NCBI RefSeq assembly: GCF_003063435.1
Contig: NZ_NESL01000006.1
Span: forward strand, 62,001 to 126,000
Direction: 5' to 3'
DNA from: Limnohabitans sp. 2KL-1
Lineage (GTDB): Bacteria; Pseudomonadota; Gammaproteobacteria; Burkholderiales; Burkholderiaceae_C
Length of the DNA stretch: 64,000 nt
Shown here piece by piece: positions 44,775-54,804 of the stretch. The notes below the pieces were generated by a model. The model was given only the letters and a program-made list of their open reading frames with translations, was not told the DNA's origin and did not search any database. Position 1 is the stretch's first letter; each line of letters opens with the position of its first letter. The position numbers were made by a program, and so were the translations under genes.

Positions 44775-46028
44775 TTGAAAGCTATGAAATTGTTCCAGCG
44801 TTCGATCTTGGCCACAGCCGCTGTGTTGGCCGTGGCTGCCCATGCCGGTGAAGTCGAAGTGCTGCACTACTGGACCAGCGGTGGCGAAGCCAAAGCCGCC
44901 GCCGCCCTGAAAGCCACGCTGCAAGCCAAAGGCCATGTCTGGAAAGACTTCGCCGTGGCCGGTGGCGGCGGTGACAACGCCATGACCGTGCTCAAGTCGC
45001 GTGTGGTCTCGGGCAATGCGCCTGCCGCTGCGCAAATCAAAGGCCCCGCTTTGCAAGAGTGGGCCGCTGAAGGCGTGCTCGCCAACATCGACGATGTGGC
45101 CAAAGCCGAGAAGTGGGACAGCCTGCTGCCCCCCGTGGTCGCCAACGTCATGAAGTACAAGGGCAACTACATTGCCGCCCCCGTGAACGTGCACCGCGTG
45201 AACTGGCTGTGGGCCAGCAACGACGCGTTCAAAAAAGCCGGTGTCAAAGTGCCGACCAACTGGGACGAGTTTTTTGTCGCGGCTGAAGCCCTGAAAAAAG
45301 CCGGCATCATTCCCGTGGCCCACGGTGGCCAAAACTGGCAGGACTTCACTGTGTTCGAGAGCGTGGCGCTGGGCGTCGGTGGCGCTGACTTCTACAAAAA
45401 GGCCTTGGTGCAACTGGATGCAGGCACTTTGTCCGGCGCGACCATGACCAAAGTGCTCGACACCTTCAAGAAGGTCAAGGGCTACACCGACAAGAACGCC
45501 GCTGGCCGTGACTGGAACCTGGCCACCGCCATGGTCATCAAGGGCGAAGCCGGCATGCAGCTGATGGGTGACTGGGCCAAGGGCGAATTTGTGGCCGCAG
45601 GCAAGACCCCTGGCAAAGACTTCACTTGCGCAGCCGCCCCCGGCACGGCCAAGTCCTTCACCTTCAACGTGGACTCGTTCGCGCTGTTCAAGCTGAAGAA
45701 CGAAGCCAACGTCAAGGCCCAGAAAGACCTGGCCTCGGCCATCATGTCCACCGATTTCCAGGAACTGTTCAACCTGAACAAGGGCTCGATCCCTGTGCGC
45801 CTGAACATGAACCTGGCCAAGTTTGACGATTGCGCCAAACTCAGCTCCAACGATTTCGTGGCCACGGCCAAGAGCGGTGCGCTGGTGCCTTCCGTGGCGC
45901 ACGGCATGGCCATCGGTTCGGCCACTTCCGGTGCGATCCAAGACGCGGTCAGCCAGTTCTGGAACGACGACAAGATGGCTACCCGCGACGCTCAGGCCAA
46001 GATCGCTTCGGCGGCCAAGGTCAAGTGA
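44775..46028 (+). CDS. gtsA: Glucose/mannose-type ABC transporter substrate-binding protein
   Basis: Periplasmic sugar-binding protein of 417 residues. The signal peptide is MKAMKLFQRSILATAAVLAV ending in AHA before GEVEVLHYWTSGGEAKAAAA. It continues with FAVAGGGGDNAMTVLKSRVV and AAQIKGPALQEWAAEGVL, features typical of Pseudomonas GtsA-like glucose binders. GGGAG at 44764-44768 sits six bases before a TTG at 44775, whereas the ATG at 44784 is 15 bases away, so I choose the TTG. Followed after 107 bases by two permeases and the ATPase. Divergent from the two-component system and glk. Confidence 0.93.
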   Translation: MKAMKLFQRSILATAAVLAVAAHAGEVEVLHYWTSGGEAKAAAALKATLQAKGHVWKDFAVAGGGGDNAMTVLKSRVVSGNAPAAAQIKGPALQEWAAEGVLANIDDVAKAEKWDSLLPPVVANVMKYKGNYIAAPVNVHRVNWLWASNDAFKKAGVKVPTNWDEFFVAAEALKKAGIIPVAHGGQNWQDFTVFESVALGVGGADFYKKALVQLDAGTLSGATMTKVLDTFKKVKGYTDKNAAGRDWNLATAMVIKGEAGMQLMGDWAKGEFVAAGKTPGKDFTCAAAPGTAKSFTFNVDSFALFKLKNEANVKAQKDLASAIMSTDFQELFNLNKGSIPVRLNMNLAKFDDCAKLSSNDFVATAKSGALVPSVAHGMAIGSATSGAIQDAVSQFWNDDKMATRDAQAKIASAAKVK

Positions 46029-46135
46029 GTCTTTGAGCAGGCCTGCTGCGGATCGCGGCGGCCTGTTGCCCCCTTTAGCCACGGGGTTGCGGGCCACAAG
46101 CTCGCAGCCCGCGTCGGCCCCCGATTGGATCACCC

Positions 46136-47014
46136 ATGTCTGCATCATCCCCTCAGCAAGCCGCGTGGCTGCCCCGGCTGGTCATTGCGCCCAGTTTTGT
46201 GGTGTCGCTGCTTTTTATCTATGGCCTGATGGCCTGGAACGGCTACCTGTCCCTGTCCGCCTCGCGGATCTTGCCTAACTACGAATTTGTGGGCCTGCAA
46301 CATTACGCCGCCCTGATGGACAGCGACCGCTTTCAGGTGGCCATGACCAACATGGCCGTGTTTGGTGTTTTGTTCATAGGCGGGGCCATGGCGCTGGGCG
46401 TGTTGCTGGCCATCTTGTTGGACCAGAAGGTGCGCGGCGAAGGCGTTTTGCGCACCATTTATTTGTACCCCATGGCGGTCTCGTTCATCGTGACCGGCAC
46501 CGCCTGGAAATGGATCATGAACCCCGGCCTCGGGCTGGAGCACCTGATGCACAGCTGGGGGTTCACGTCGTTCAGTTTTGACTGGCTGATCCAGCAAGAC
46601 ATGGCGATTTACTGCGTGGTGATTGCCGGTGTCTGGCAAAGCGCGGGCTTTGTCATGGCGCTGTTTTTGGCCGCGCTGCGCGGCATTGACGACTCGATCA
46701 TCAAGGCCGCGCAGGTGGATGGCGCGAGCTTGCCAACCATTTACTGGCGCATCATTTTGCCCAGTTTGGGGCCGGTGTTTTTCAGCACCTTGCTGGTGGT
46801 CTCGCACCTGGCCATCAAGAGCTTTGACCTGGTCATGGCGCTCACGGCGGGCGGCCCCGGTTACGCCACCGACTTGCCCGCCACCTTCATGTACGCCACC
46901 GCATTCACCCGCGGGCAGATCGGTGTGGGTGCGGCCAGCGCCACCGTGATGCTGGCCACCGTGGCCGCCATCGTGGTGCCTTACCTGTATTCTGAATTGC
47001 GAGGCAAACGATGA
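46136..47014 (+). CDS. gtsB: Sugar ABC transporter permease, first subunit
   Basis: The 292-residue membrane protein has six predicted helices, for example LVIAPSFVVSLLFIYGLMAW and AVFGVLFIGGAMALGVLLAI. The EAA loop region reads ALRGIDDSIIKAAQVDGASL, the conserved contact with the ATPase. This is a MalF/UgpA-type permease. Its stop overlaps the next ATG (ATGA), so the two permeases are made in equal amounts. Confidence 0.92.
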   Translation: MSASSPQQAAWLPRLVIAPSFVVSLLFIYGLMAWNGYLSLSASRILPNYEFVGLQHYAALMDSDRFQVAMTNMAVFGVLFIGGAMALGVLLAILLDQKVRGEGVLRTIYLYPMAVSFIVTGTAWKWIMNPGLGLEHLMHSWGFTSFSFDWLIQQDMAIYCVVIAGVWQSAGFVMALFLAALRGIDDSIIKAAQVDGASLPTIYWRIILPSLGPVFFSTLLVVSHLAIKSFDLVMALTAGGPGYATDLPATFMYATAFTRGQIGVGAASATVMLATVAAIVVPYLYSELRGKR

Positions 47015-47865
47015 ACCGCTTGAACTTTCATCGCCTGATCCTGTGGAGCATGCTGCTGTTGTTTGCTGCGTGGTTTTTGGTGCCCTTGTATGTGATGCTG
47101 ACCACCTCGCTCAAAGACGCCGAACAGCTGCGCTCAGGCAACCTGCTGAGCCTGCCCACCGCACCGACGCTGGCCGCCTGGTTCAAAGCCTGGGGCAGTG
47201 CCTGCACCGGCGTGCAGTGCGAAGGCCTCAAGCCCTTCTTCTGGAACTCGGTGCTGATGGTGGTGCCTGCGGTGCTGCTGTCCACGCTGATCGGCTCGCT
47301 CAATGGTTATGTGCTCTCCAAGTGGAAATTTCGCGGCAGCGAGACCCTGTTTGCCTTCATGCTGTTTGGCGTGTTCATGCCCATGCAGGTGGTGCTCTTG
47401 CCCATGAGCCAGGTGCTGGGCTGGCTGGGCGTGGCCAGCTCGGTGTGGGGCTTGATGCTGGTGCACGTGGTGGCGGGCATTCCATCGACCACGCTGTTTT
47501 TCCGCAACTACTACATCGGCTTGCCGGACGAACTGATCAAGGCCGCGCAGCTGGATGGCGCGGGTTTTTGGATGATCTTTCGCCGCATCGTGTTGCCGCT
47601 GTCTTTGCCGATTTTGGTGGTCACACTCATCTGGCAGTTCACCAACATTTGGAACGACTTTTTGTACGGCGTGGTGTTTTCGGGTGCCGACAGCAAGCCG
47701 ATCACCGTGGGCCTGAACAACCTGGCCAACACATCGAGCGCCGTCAAGGAATACAACGTCGACATGGCCGCCGCACTGATCGCGGCATTGCCTACCTTGT
47801 TTGTGTATGTGGTGGCAGGTAAATATTTTGTGCGCGGCCTGACGGCTGGCGCCGTCAAAGGCTAA
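47011..47865 (+). CDS. gtsC: Sugar ABC transporter permease, second subunit
   Basis: The 284-residue MalG/UgpE-type permease opens LNFHRLILWSMLLLFAAWFLVPLYVML. The EAA loop is IGLPDELIKAAQLDGAGFW, which contacts the ATPase. Overlaps the preceding permease by four bases and is followed 12 bases later by the ATPase. Together with it and the binding protein it forms a full importer. Confidence 0.92.
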   Translation: MNRLNFHRLILWSMLLLFAAWFLVPLYVMLTTSLKDAEQLRSGNLLSLPTAPTLAAWFKAWGSACTGVQCEGLKPFFWNSVLMVVPAVLLSTLIGSLNGYVLSKWKFRGSETLFAFMLFGVFMPMQVVLLPMSQVLGWLGVASSVWGLMLVHVVAGIPSTTLFFRNYYIGLPDELIKAAQLDGAGFWMIFRRIVLPLSLPILVVTLIWQFTNIWNDFLYGVVFSGADSKPITVGLNNLANTSSAVKEYNVDMAAALIAALPTLFVYVVAGKYFVRGLTAGAVKG

Positions 47866-47877
47866 AGGAAAAAGACC

Positions 47878-48945
47878 ATGGGCGCACTTGCCATTCGCAA
47901 CATCCACAAGACCTACAACGAGACGGTCCACATCCTCAAAGGCATTGATCTGGAGATCGAAGCCGGAGAATTTTTGATTCTGGTCGGCCCGTCCGGCTGC
48001 GGCAAATCCACGCTGTTGTCGATGATCGCGGGCCTGGACCACCCCACCAGCGGCAGCATCCACATCGGTGAGCGCGATGTGACGAACTTGCCCAGCAAGG
48101 ACCGCGACATCGCCATGGTGTTTCAGAGCTACGCGCTCTACCCCAACATGACCGTGGCGCAAAACATCGCCTTTGGCTTGGAGATTCGCAAAGTGCCCAA
48201 GGCCGAGCGTAAAGCGGCGGTGGACCGCGTGTCGGCCATGCTGCAAATCGGCCACCTGCTGGACCGCAAACCCGGGCAACTCTCGGGCGGTCAGCGTCAG
48301 CGTGTGGCCATGGGCCGGGCCCTGGCGCGAGACCCCAAGCTGTTTTTGTTTGACGAGCCACTGTCCAACCTCGATGCCAAACTGCGCGTGGAAATGCGCG
48401 CCGAAATCAAGCTCTTGCACCAGCGCACCCAAACCACCACGGTGTACGTGACGCACGACCAGGTCGAAGCCATGACGCTGGGCGACCGCATCGCCGTGAT
48501 GAAAGACGGCTTGGTGCAACAGTTCGGCACACCTGCCCAAATCTACAACCGTCCGGCCAACCGCTTTGTGGCCGAGTTCATCGGCTCACCGGCCATGAAC
48601 ATGGTGGACGCTTCTCGTGTGGGTCAAGCATTGACTGCCCACGGCGTGGAACTGCCCATCACCGATGCGCAACGCGCCGCCCTGCAAGCCCACGGCAGTG
48701 CCGAGCTGGTGTACGGCCTGCGCCCCGAGAGCATCAGCTTTGCCGCACAAGGCTTGCCTGGCAAGCTCAGCATGATCGAGCCCACCGGCCCCGAAACCTA
48801 TGCCACGGTGGACACCGCCGCAGGCAAGCTCACGGCCCGCGTGCCGGGCGTGCTGCAAGCGAATGTGGGCGATGCGGTGCACCTGCAATGGTCGGCCGAG
48901 CAGTCGCATTTGTTTGACCGGGCGAGTGGCGTGCGTTTGGCTTGA
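47878..48945 (+). CDS. Sugar ABC transporter ATP-binding protein (MalK/UgpC type)
   Basis: ATPase of the importer; 355 residues with Walker [11 protein letters not shown] loop, signature [15 protein letters not shown], Walker [12 protein letters not shown] and the H-loop [19 protein letters not shown]. The C-terminal regulatory OB-type domain of about 110 residues is present, as in MalK. AAAGGAAAAAGACC leads into the ATG. Last gene of the binding protein-permease-permease-ATPase set. The 193 bases after it precede a wrbA remnant and hold no gene. Confidence 0.92.
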   Translation: MGALAIRNIHKTYNETVHILKGIDLEIEAGEFLILVGPSGCGKSTLLSMIAGLDHPTSGSIHIGERDVTNLPSKDRDIAMVFQSYALYPNMTVAQNIAFGLEIRKVPKAERKAAVDRVSAMLQIGHLLDRKPGQLSGGQRQRVAMGRALARDPKLFLFDEPLSNLDAKLRVEMRAEIKLLHQRTQTTTVYVTHDQVEAMTLGDRIAVMKDGLVQQFGTPAQIYNRPANRFVAEFIGSPAMNMVDASRVGQALTAHGVELPITDAQRAALQAHGSAELVYGLRPESISFAAQGLPGKLSMIEPTGPETYATVDTAAGKLTARVPGVLQANVGDAVHLQWSAEQSHLFDRASGVRLA

Positions 48946-49138
48946 GTGTGGGCATGCAGCGCGTGTGCATGGGCTGACGCCATGCTGGCCATGTAGGTGG
49001 GAGGCGCGCCGGCGTTCTGTGCTCCAGCAGACAGATCGTTGAATGGCCTATCTGGATGATGTTGAAACGCAGAGTCCGCTTGCGCCTGTGACGTGGCAGG
49101 CATTGACAGCGGTCTTTCTGTTTTTCACAGGAGTCGCC

Positions 49139-49252
49139 ATGGCCAAAGTTCTTGTTCTTTACTATGCCACTTATGGGCACATCGAGCTGGACGGTGCGCG
49201 GCATCAGGGCCAGCTGATTGCGCAAACCGCGCAGCGGATGTTTGACCGCTGA
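49139..49252 (+). pseudogene. wrbA: In-frame internally deleted wrbA (NAD(P)H:quinone oxidoreductase) remnant
   Basis: A 37-residue frame: MAKVLVLYYATYGHIE is almost identical to the WrbA N-terminus, and [20 protein letters not shown] matches the WrbA C-terminus (family pattern LxxARYQGEYVAGLA). The roughly 160 intervening residues, including the flavin-binding core, are gone, yet the frame stays open to TGA. AGGAG lies about eight bases before the ATG, so it may still be translated. It starts 20 bases before the fumC start region ends and could be coupled to it. It has no flavin site and cannot be an active enzyme. Confidence 0.82.
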
Positions 49253-49271
49253 ATGGCGCATGGAGGGCACC

Positions 49272-50678
49272 GTGGCCACCCGCCTCGAACACGATGCCAT
49301 GGGCTCCATTGAGGTGGACGCCCAGCGCTTGTGGGGCGCGCAAACGCAACGTGCCCGTGTGCACTTTCGCATCTCTGACGAGCGCATGCCCATCGCGCTC
49401 ATCCATGCGCTGGCCTCGGTCAAGCGGGCCTGTGCCAAGGTCAATGGCGATCTGGGCTTGCTGCCTGCCGACAAGGTGCAAAGCATCGTGGCAGCCGCAG
49501 ACGAGGTGGTTGCAGGGCGGCACGACAGCGAGTTTCCGCTGGCGGTGTGGCAAACCGGCTCGGGCACGCAAACCCACATGAACATGAACGAGGTGCTGGC
49601 CAACCGGGGCTCCGAATTGATGGGCGGCATGCGGGGCATGCAGCGCCTGCTCCACCCCAACGACGATGTCAATCTTGGGCAGTCCTCCAACGACGTGTTT
49701 CCCACGGCCATGCACCTGGCTGCAGCTTGGGCCATCGAGCAGAACCTGTTGCCTGCGCTTGACCTGCTGCGGACGGCCTTGGCCGAAAAATCCAGGGCAT
49801 TTGCGGGGCTCATCAAGGTGGGGCGCACGCACTTGCAGGACGCCACCCCGATCACGCTGGGGCAAGAGTTCTCGGGCTATGTGGCGCAATTGGCCTCTTG
49901 CCGCGCCAAATTGGTCGACGCCCTGTCGTGGCTGATGCCGCTGGCCATGGGTGGCACGGCGGTGGGCACCGGGCTCAACACCCATCCGCAATTTGGCGTG
50001 CGGGTGTGCGCCGAGCTGGCGCGTGTCCACCACTTGCCCTTTGAGAGCGCCGACAACAAATTTGCCGCCCTGGCCGCACACGATGCGCTGGTGGCGGGGC
50101 ACGGGGTGCTCAAAATCCTGGCCGTGGCCTTGGTGAAGATCGCCAACGACATCCGCTGGTTGGCCTCTGGCCCCCGTTCAGGGCTGGGTGAAATCAGCCT
50201 GCCCGAAAACGAGCCGGGCAGTTCCATGATGCCGGGCAAGGTGAACCCCACGCAGTGCGAGGCGCTGATCATGGCCTGCATGCAGGTCATGGGCAACGAT
50301 GTGGCCATGGGCATGGGCGGCGCTTCGGGGAATTTTGAGCTGAATGTCTGCAAGCCGCTGATGGCCCACAACCTGTTGCAAAGTTTGCGTTTGCTCAGCG
50401 ATGGCATGCGCAGTTTTGAGCGCTATGGCGTGCAGGGCCTGCACGCCAACCCGCCACGCATCGCCGACAACCTGCACAAGTCGCTGATGCTGGTGACCGC
50501 CTTGGTGCCGCATGTGGGCCACGACCGTGCCGCTGAAATCGCCCAATGGGCTTTTCAGCATCAAAGCACGCTGACCGAGGCCGCAGTTTCATTGGGTTAT
50601 GCCCGGCCGGAAGACCTGGCGCGCTGGCTTGACCCAGCGTCCATGCTGGGCGCGGCCAATGCCAGCGACTGGCCTTGA
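49272..50678 (+). CDS. fumC: Fumarate hydratase, class II
   Basis: TCA-cycle fumarase; 468 residues. The open frame continues upstream into the wrbA remnant, but GTG 49272 has GGAGG at 49262-49266 and gives the expected [20 protein letters not shown]. Family motifs: [43 protein letters not shown], the signature [17 protein letters not shown], and a complete C-terminal helical domain. Ends immediately before the stop of the converging lipoprotein gene. Confidence 0.97.
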   Translation: MATRLEHDAMGSIEVDAQRLWGAQTQRARVHFRISDERMPIALIHALASVKRACAKVNGDLGLLPADKVQSIVAAADEVVAGRHDSEFPLAVWQTGSGTQTHMNMNEVLANRGSELMGGMRGMQRLLHPNDDVNLGQSSNDVFPTAMHLAAAWAIEQNLLPALDLLRTALAEKSRAFAGLIKVGRTHLQDATPITLGQEFSGYVAQLASCRAKLVDALSWLMPLAMGGTAVGTGLNTHPQFGVRVCAELARVHHLPFESADNKFAALAAHDALVAGHGVLKILAVALVKIANDIRWLASGPRSGLGEISLPENEPGSSMMPGKVNPTQCEALIMACMQVMGNDVAMGMGGASGNFELNVCKPLMAHNLLQSLRLLSDGMRSFERYGVQGLHANPPRIADNLHKSLMLVTALVPHVGHDRAAEIAQWAFQHQSTLTEAAVSLGYARPEDLARWLDPASMLGAANASDWP

Positions 50679-51053
50679 TCAGGGCTTGGGTTTGGACTCG
50701 GGTTGCAATTGTTTTTGGGGGTCGTAAATCACCCCACCAACGCCCACACCGCCGCCCACATTCACGGGGCCGGATGTGCCCATGCCCACGCCAGCGCGTC
50801 CGGTGACTTGGCCTGCCCCGTTCACGCCCACACCGACGCCGACAGGCCCGGAATGCGCGTTGACCCCTGCGCTGATGCCGCCCGTGCCCACGTTGACGCC
50901 CAGCGACACCCCCGGCAGGATGGGCACGCCAATGTTCACACCCGCGCCGGTTTGTACGTTGGTGCAACCGAACAAGCCCACCAACAGGATCAACAGGCCC
51001 AAGCGTTGGGGCCAGCGTGTTTGCAAGGGGAAAGTCGAATGCAATGAGTTCAT
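50679..51053 (-). CDS. Glycine-rich small lipoprotein
   Basis: A 124-residue predicted lipoprotein: LGLLILLVGLFGC gives lipid Cys, followed by TNVQTGAG. The rest is glycine- and valine-rich with short repeats such as GVNIGVPILPGVSLGVNVG, GPVGVGVGVNGAG and GVGVGGVIYD, ending in a charged tail (QLQPESKPKP). No known domain was recognised. The repeats suggest a flat, flexible sheet or coat. I use the ATG at 51053; another ATG lies nine bases upstream. Adjacent, converging, to fumC. Confidence 0.65.
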   Translation of the reverse strand: MNSLHSTFPLQTRWPQRLGLLILLVGLFGCTNVQTGAGVNIGVPILPGVSLGVNVGTGGISAGVNAHSGPVGVGVGVNGAGQVTGRAGVGMGTSGPVNVGGGVGVGGVIYDPQKQLQPESKPKP

Positions 51054-51147
51054 ACGCAGCATTGAAACATTCTTTGCCAGGACGAGTGCAAGCAAATGTG
51101 TATGGCGCGCAGGCTCGGCCATGGGGCTCAGCCTGCGCTGAGCGGCC

Positions 51148-52392
51148 TCAAGCGCGAGCGGCTGCGCCGCGTTCAGCCTGACGCACCCGCCAGAACAACC
51201 AGCTGGCGATGCACAGGTTGAGAAAATTCCATGCGATGCCATTCAAAAAGGCGGCGTGGTAACTGCCCGTCATGTCAAACACCCAGCCCGACATCCACCC
51301 CCCCAAGGCCATGCCCAGCAAGGTCGCCATGATCACCGAGCCCACGCGGGCACCGGCCTCTTTGGGGTTGAAGTGTTCGCGGATGATGATGGCGTAGGCG
51401 GGCACGATGCCGCCTTGAAACAGGCCAAACATGGCCGAGACGATGTACAGCGGCACCATGCCGTCAAAGGGCAAAAACATCAGCAGCGCCACGCCTTGCA
51501 AAAACGAACCCAGCAGCAAAGTGCGGATGCCACCCATGCGGTCACTGATCACACCAAACACCAAACGGCTGACGATGCCGCTGGCCAGCATCAGCGAGAG
51601 CATTTCGGCTCCGCGTGCCGCGCCAAAACCCAGGTCGGTGCAATAGGCCACGATGTGAACCTGAGGCATGGACATGGCCACGCAACACGCCATGCCCGCC
51701 ACAAACAGCAGGCCTTGGGCATGGGCGGGTTGCAGACCAAAGGGGCGGCTGCGGTCCACCTCCGGGGCATTGGCGTTGGCCGGGGTCAGGGTCACCAGCG
51801 GTGGGCGCTGGCGCATGCGTGTGGCCAGTAAAAACATGCCCACGCCGCAAAAAATGCCCAGCAAGATGTAGGTCTGACGCCAGCCCAAAGTCTCGACGCC
51901 GTGCTGAACAATCGGCGGCCAGATCGTGCCCGCGATGTAATTGCCGCTGGCGCAAATCGCCACCGCAATGCCCCGGCGGCGGTTCCACCACAAGGCGGTG
52001 TCGGCCATCAGGGGGGCAAAGGTCGACGAACTGCCCACCAGGCCCATCAAGCCGTGCGCCAGACCAAACGCCCAGATGCTGCCCGACATGCCCGCCCACA
52101 CAAACCCACCGCACACGGCCAACGCGCCGACCCACAGCACCGGCATCAGGCCGTGCCGGTCGGCCAGGCGACCGGTGATGAGGCCACCCAGCCCCAGGCA
52201 GATCATCATCAAGGTGTAAGGCAGCGAGGCATCGGCCCGGCCCACGCCAAACTCGGTCTGCACCGCAGGCAGCACCACCGAGACGATGTACATGCTGCTG
52301 TTGCCCAGCACCACCAGCCCCAAGGTGGCCAGCAAGCGCCAGGCAGCCTGGCGGGAATCGATGAGGGCAGGGTCGGCGGGTTGGGTGTGCAT
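51148..52392 (-). CDS. Major facilitator superfamily transporter
   Basis: A 414-residue protein with about twelve hydrophobic segments. The family loop between helices 2 and 3 reads GRLADRHGLMPVLW, and similar repeat GVISDRMGGIRTLLL comes later, both typical of MFS proteins. A bulky central loop is not present. Resembles the NarK/OFA-like group that includes oxalate and nitrate carriers, but the substrate is unknown. Transcribed opposite to fumC, and followed by the small lipoprotein. Confidence 0.9.
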   Translation of the reverse strand: MHTQPADPALIDSRQAAWRLLATLGLVVLGNSSMYIVSVVLPAVQTEFGVGRADASLPYTLMMICLGLGGLITGRLADRHGLMPVLWVGALAVCGGFVWAGMSGSIWAFGLAHGLMGLVGSSSTFAPLMADTALWWNRRRGIAVAICASGNYIAGTIWPPIVQHGVETLGWRQTYILLGIFCGVGMFLLATRMRQRPPLVTLTPANANAPEVDRSRPFGLQPAHAQGLLFVAGMACCVAMSMPQVHIVAYCTDLGFGAARGAEMLSLMLASGIVSRLVFGVISDRMGGIRTLLLGSFLQGVALLMFLPFDGMVPLYIVSAMFGLFQGGIVPAYAIIIREHFNPKEAGARVGSVIMATLLGMALGGWMSGWVFDMTGSYHAAFLNGIAWNFLNLCIASWLFWRVRQAERGAAARA

Positions 52393-52537
52393 TGCACCAA
52401 TTTAGCGCATGGCCGGGCCAGGGCTTGTCTTGTGGGTTACTGGCATGGGTTGGCGTATTTTTTACGTATCCAAGTTTGAAACTTCGATCGGTAAGAAGCC
52501 AGGCCAGCAAAGGGTTTGCAGCGCATCAGAGACAACA

Positions 52538-52569
52538 AAGCCCCGCCAAACACAGGTCTGGCGGGGCTT
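52538..52569 (-). terminator. Hairpin after htpG
   Basis: AAGCCCCGCCA (52538-52548) pairs with TGGCGGGGCTT (52559-52569) around a ten-base loop, in the gap beyond the htpG stop. On the minus strand the stem is followed by TTTGTTGT, a weak T tract. Confidence 0.7.
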
Positions 52570-52622
52570 CGGACGGGGCATGAATCCCGGATTGAGCCCG
52601 GGATGACACACACGGCTGACGA

Positions 52623-54593
52623 TCAGCTCAGCAGCGCATTCACCCGCTTCACATAAGCCGCCGGGTCTGCCGGCAAGCCGCCTTCGGCCAGCAGGGCCTG
52701 GTCGAACAGGATGTGGGCCAGGTCGTGGAAGTGGACCGAGCCATCGAGCTTTTTGACCAACGCGTGCTCAGGGTTGACTTCGAGCACGGGCTTGACTTCA
52801 GGCGCTTGTTGACCGGCCTGCTTGAGCATCCGGGCCAGTTGCATGCTCATGCCGTCGTCGGTCACCACCAGGCAGGCGGGGCTGTCCACCAGGCGGCTGG
52901 TCACGCGCACGTCTTCGGCTTTGTCTTTGAGCGCTTCTTTCAGCTTGGCCAGCACGGGCTTGAAGGTTTCGGCCGCGTCTTCGGCGGCTTTCTTTTCTTC
53001 TTCGTCTTGCAGCTTGCCCAGGTCAAACGCGCCTTTGGCCACACTTTGCAGCGGGGTGCCGTCGAACTCGTGCACAAAGTTGAGCGCCCACTCGTCCACG
53101 CGGTCGGTCATCAGCAAGACTTCAATGCCTTTTTTCTTGAAGACTTCGAGCTGCGGGCTGTTCTTGGCGGCGGCCAGCGTGTCGGCGGTGATGTAGTAAA
53201 TCGCGTCCTGGCCGTCCTTCATGCGGGCTTTGTAGTCCGCAAAGCTGACGCTCACGGTGTCGCTGGTGGTCGATGCAAAGCGAAGCAGTTTGGACAGGCG
53301 GTCTTTGTTGGCAAAGTCTTCGCCCAGGCCTTCTTTGAGCACCGCCCCGAATTCGGCGTAGAACTGGGTGTACTGGCCGATCTTGGCTTTGTCCTCGTCG
53401 CTTAAGACGTCCGTCACGCCATCGGCACCAGCCTCGGGGGCCTTGTCGTGTTTGGCCAAGTCTTCCAACATCGACAGCACACGCTTGGTGCAGCCTTCGC
53501 GGATGGCTTTCACGTCGCGGCTTTCTTGCAGCAGCTCGCGGCTCACGTTCAGCGGCAGGTCGGCCGAGTCCACCACGCCTTTGACAAAGCGCAGGTAGCT
53601 GGGCATCAGCGCTTCGGCTTCGTCCATGATGAACACGCGTTTGACGTAGAGCTTGATGCCTGCCTTCTTGTCGCGGTTCCACAGGTCTTGCGGGGCTTTT
53701 GATGGGATGTAGAGCAGTTGGGTGTATTCGGTGCTGCCTTCCACGCGGTTGTGCGTCCAGGTCAGCGGGGCTTCAAAGTCGCGGCTGATCTGTTTGTAAA
53801 AGTCGGCGTACTGCTCGTCGGTGATGTCTTTCTTGGGGCGGGTCCACAAGGCGCTGGCTTTGTTGATGGTTTCCCACTCGCCGGTCTTGACCATGCCGCC
53901 GGGTTGGCGGCCGGCTTCTTCGTTGCTCGGGTCGATCAGCTCGCCGTCTTGCCACTCTTCCTTTTCCATCAAGATGGGCAGGCTGATGTGGTCGGAGTAT
54001 TTGCCGACGATCTCCTTGAGCTTCCATGTATTGGCGTACTCCAGCGCCTCTTCGCGCAGGTGCAGGATCACGCTGGTGCCGCGTTCGGCGCGGTTGATGG
54101 TCTCGACCTCAAAGTCGCCCGTGCCACCGCTGATCCAGCGCACACCTTCAGCCGCTGCTGCGCCCGCACGGCGGGTCTCGACGGTGATTTTTTCGGCCAC
54201 GATGAAGCCCGAATAAAAGCCCACACCAAACTGGCCGATCAGCTGCGCGTCTGATTTTTGGTCGCCGCTCAGCTTGCTCATGAAGTCCTTGGTACCGCTC
54301 TTGGCAATCGTGCCCAAGTGGTCAATGGCTTCTTGCGCCGTCATGCCTATGCCGTTGTCGGTGATGGTCAGTGTTTTGGCGGCTTTGTCGAAGGACAGGC
54401 GCACCTGCAAGTCGGGCGCGTCTTCGTACAGGGTGGTGTTGTTGAGCGCTTCAAAGCGCAGTTTGTCGCAAGCGTCCGAGGCGTTGGAGATCAGCTCGCG
54501 CAAGAAAATTTCTTGGTTGGAATACAGCGAGTGGGTGACCAGGTGCAGCAGTTGCGCGACTTCGGCCTGAAAGGCATGGGTTTGTTTGCTCAT
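52623..54593 (-). CDS. htpG: Molecular chaperone HtpG (Hsp90)
   Basis: Cytoplasmic ATP-dependent Hsp90. I use the ATG at 54593 (656 residues) rather than 54620. N-terminal GHKL ATPase domain is clear: [72 protein letters not shown]. The middle domain has the catalytic Arg region [15 protein letters not shown], and the C-terminal dimer domain is present. Normal length. Regulatory sites were not seen; it is preceded by a REP-rich gap. Confidence 0.98.
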   Translation of the reverse strand: MSKQTHAFQAEVAQLLHLVTHSLYSNQEIFLRELISNASDACDKLRFEALNNTTLYEDAPDLQVRLSFDKAAKTLTITDNGIGMTAQEAIDHLGTIAKSGTKDFMSKLSGDQKSDAQLIGQFGVGFYSGFIVAEKITVETRRAGAAAAEGVRWISGGTGDFEVETINRAERGTSVILHLREEALEYANTWKLKEIVGKYSDHISLPILMEKEEWQDGELIDPSNEEAGRQPGGMVKTGEWETINKASALWTRPKKDITDEQYADFYKQISRDFEAPLTWTHNRVEGSTEYTQLLYIPSKAPQDLWNRDKKAGIKLYVKRVFIMDEAEALMPSYLRFVKGVVDSADLPLNVSRELLQESRDVKAIREGCTKRVLSMLEDLAKHDKAPEAGADGVTDVLSDEDKAKIGQYTQFYAEFGAVLKEGLGEDFANKDRLSKLLRFASTTSDTVSVSFADYKARMKDGQDAIYYITADTLAAAKNSPQLEVFKKKGIEVLLMTDRVDEWALNFVHEFDGTPLQSVAKGAFDLGKLQDEEEKKAAEDAAETFKPVLAKLKEALKDKAEDVRVTSRLVDSPACLVVTDDGMSMQLARMLKQAGQQAPEVKPVLEVNPEHALVKKLDGSVHFHDLAHILFDQALLAEGGLPADPAAYVKRVNALLS

Positions 54594-54710
54594 AGCGGTT
54601 TCTAAAAGTTCAAGGGTCAAAAGGACAGATAACCAAAACGGTGTTCATCTGGGGGCAGGCGTTTGGAATTCAAGGGTCGCGGATGTGCTCGACAGGATCG
54701 CCTGGTTTTT

Positions 54711-54786
54711 GTGGGAGGCTGCCCCTGCGGCCGAATGCTTCAAGTGGGCGGGGCGCACATTCGCGAGCAGGGGCTCGCTCCCACAA
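54711..54786. repeat. REP-like hairpin pair (inverted, BIME-like), copy 1
   Basis: A left unit (54711-54737) GTGGGAG-GCTGC-CCCTG-CGGCC-GAATG and a right, inverted unit (54759-54786) that on the minus strand reads GTGGGAG-CGAGC-CCCTG-CTCGC-GAAT. Each unit makes its own hairpin with the loop CCCTG, and the two are about 21 bases apart. Located in the gap between htpG and the rluF-like gene. Confidence 0.85.
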
Positions 54787-54804
54787 GCCCAAACCCGTCG
54801 GGCG

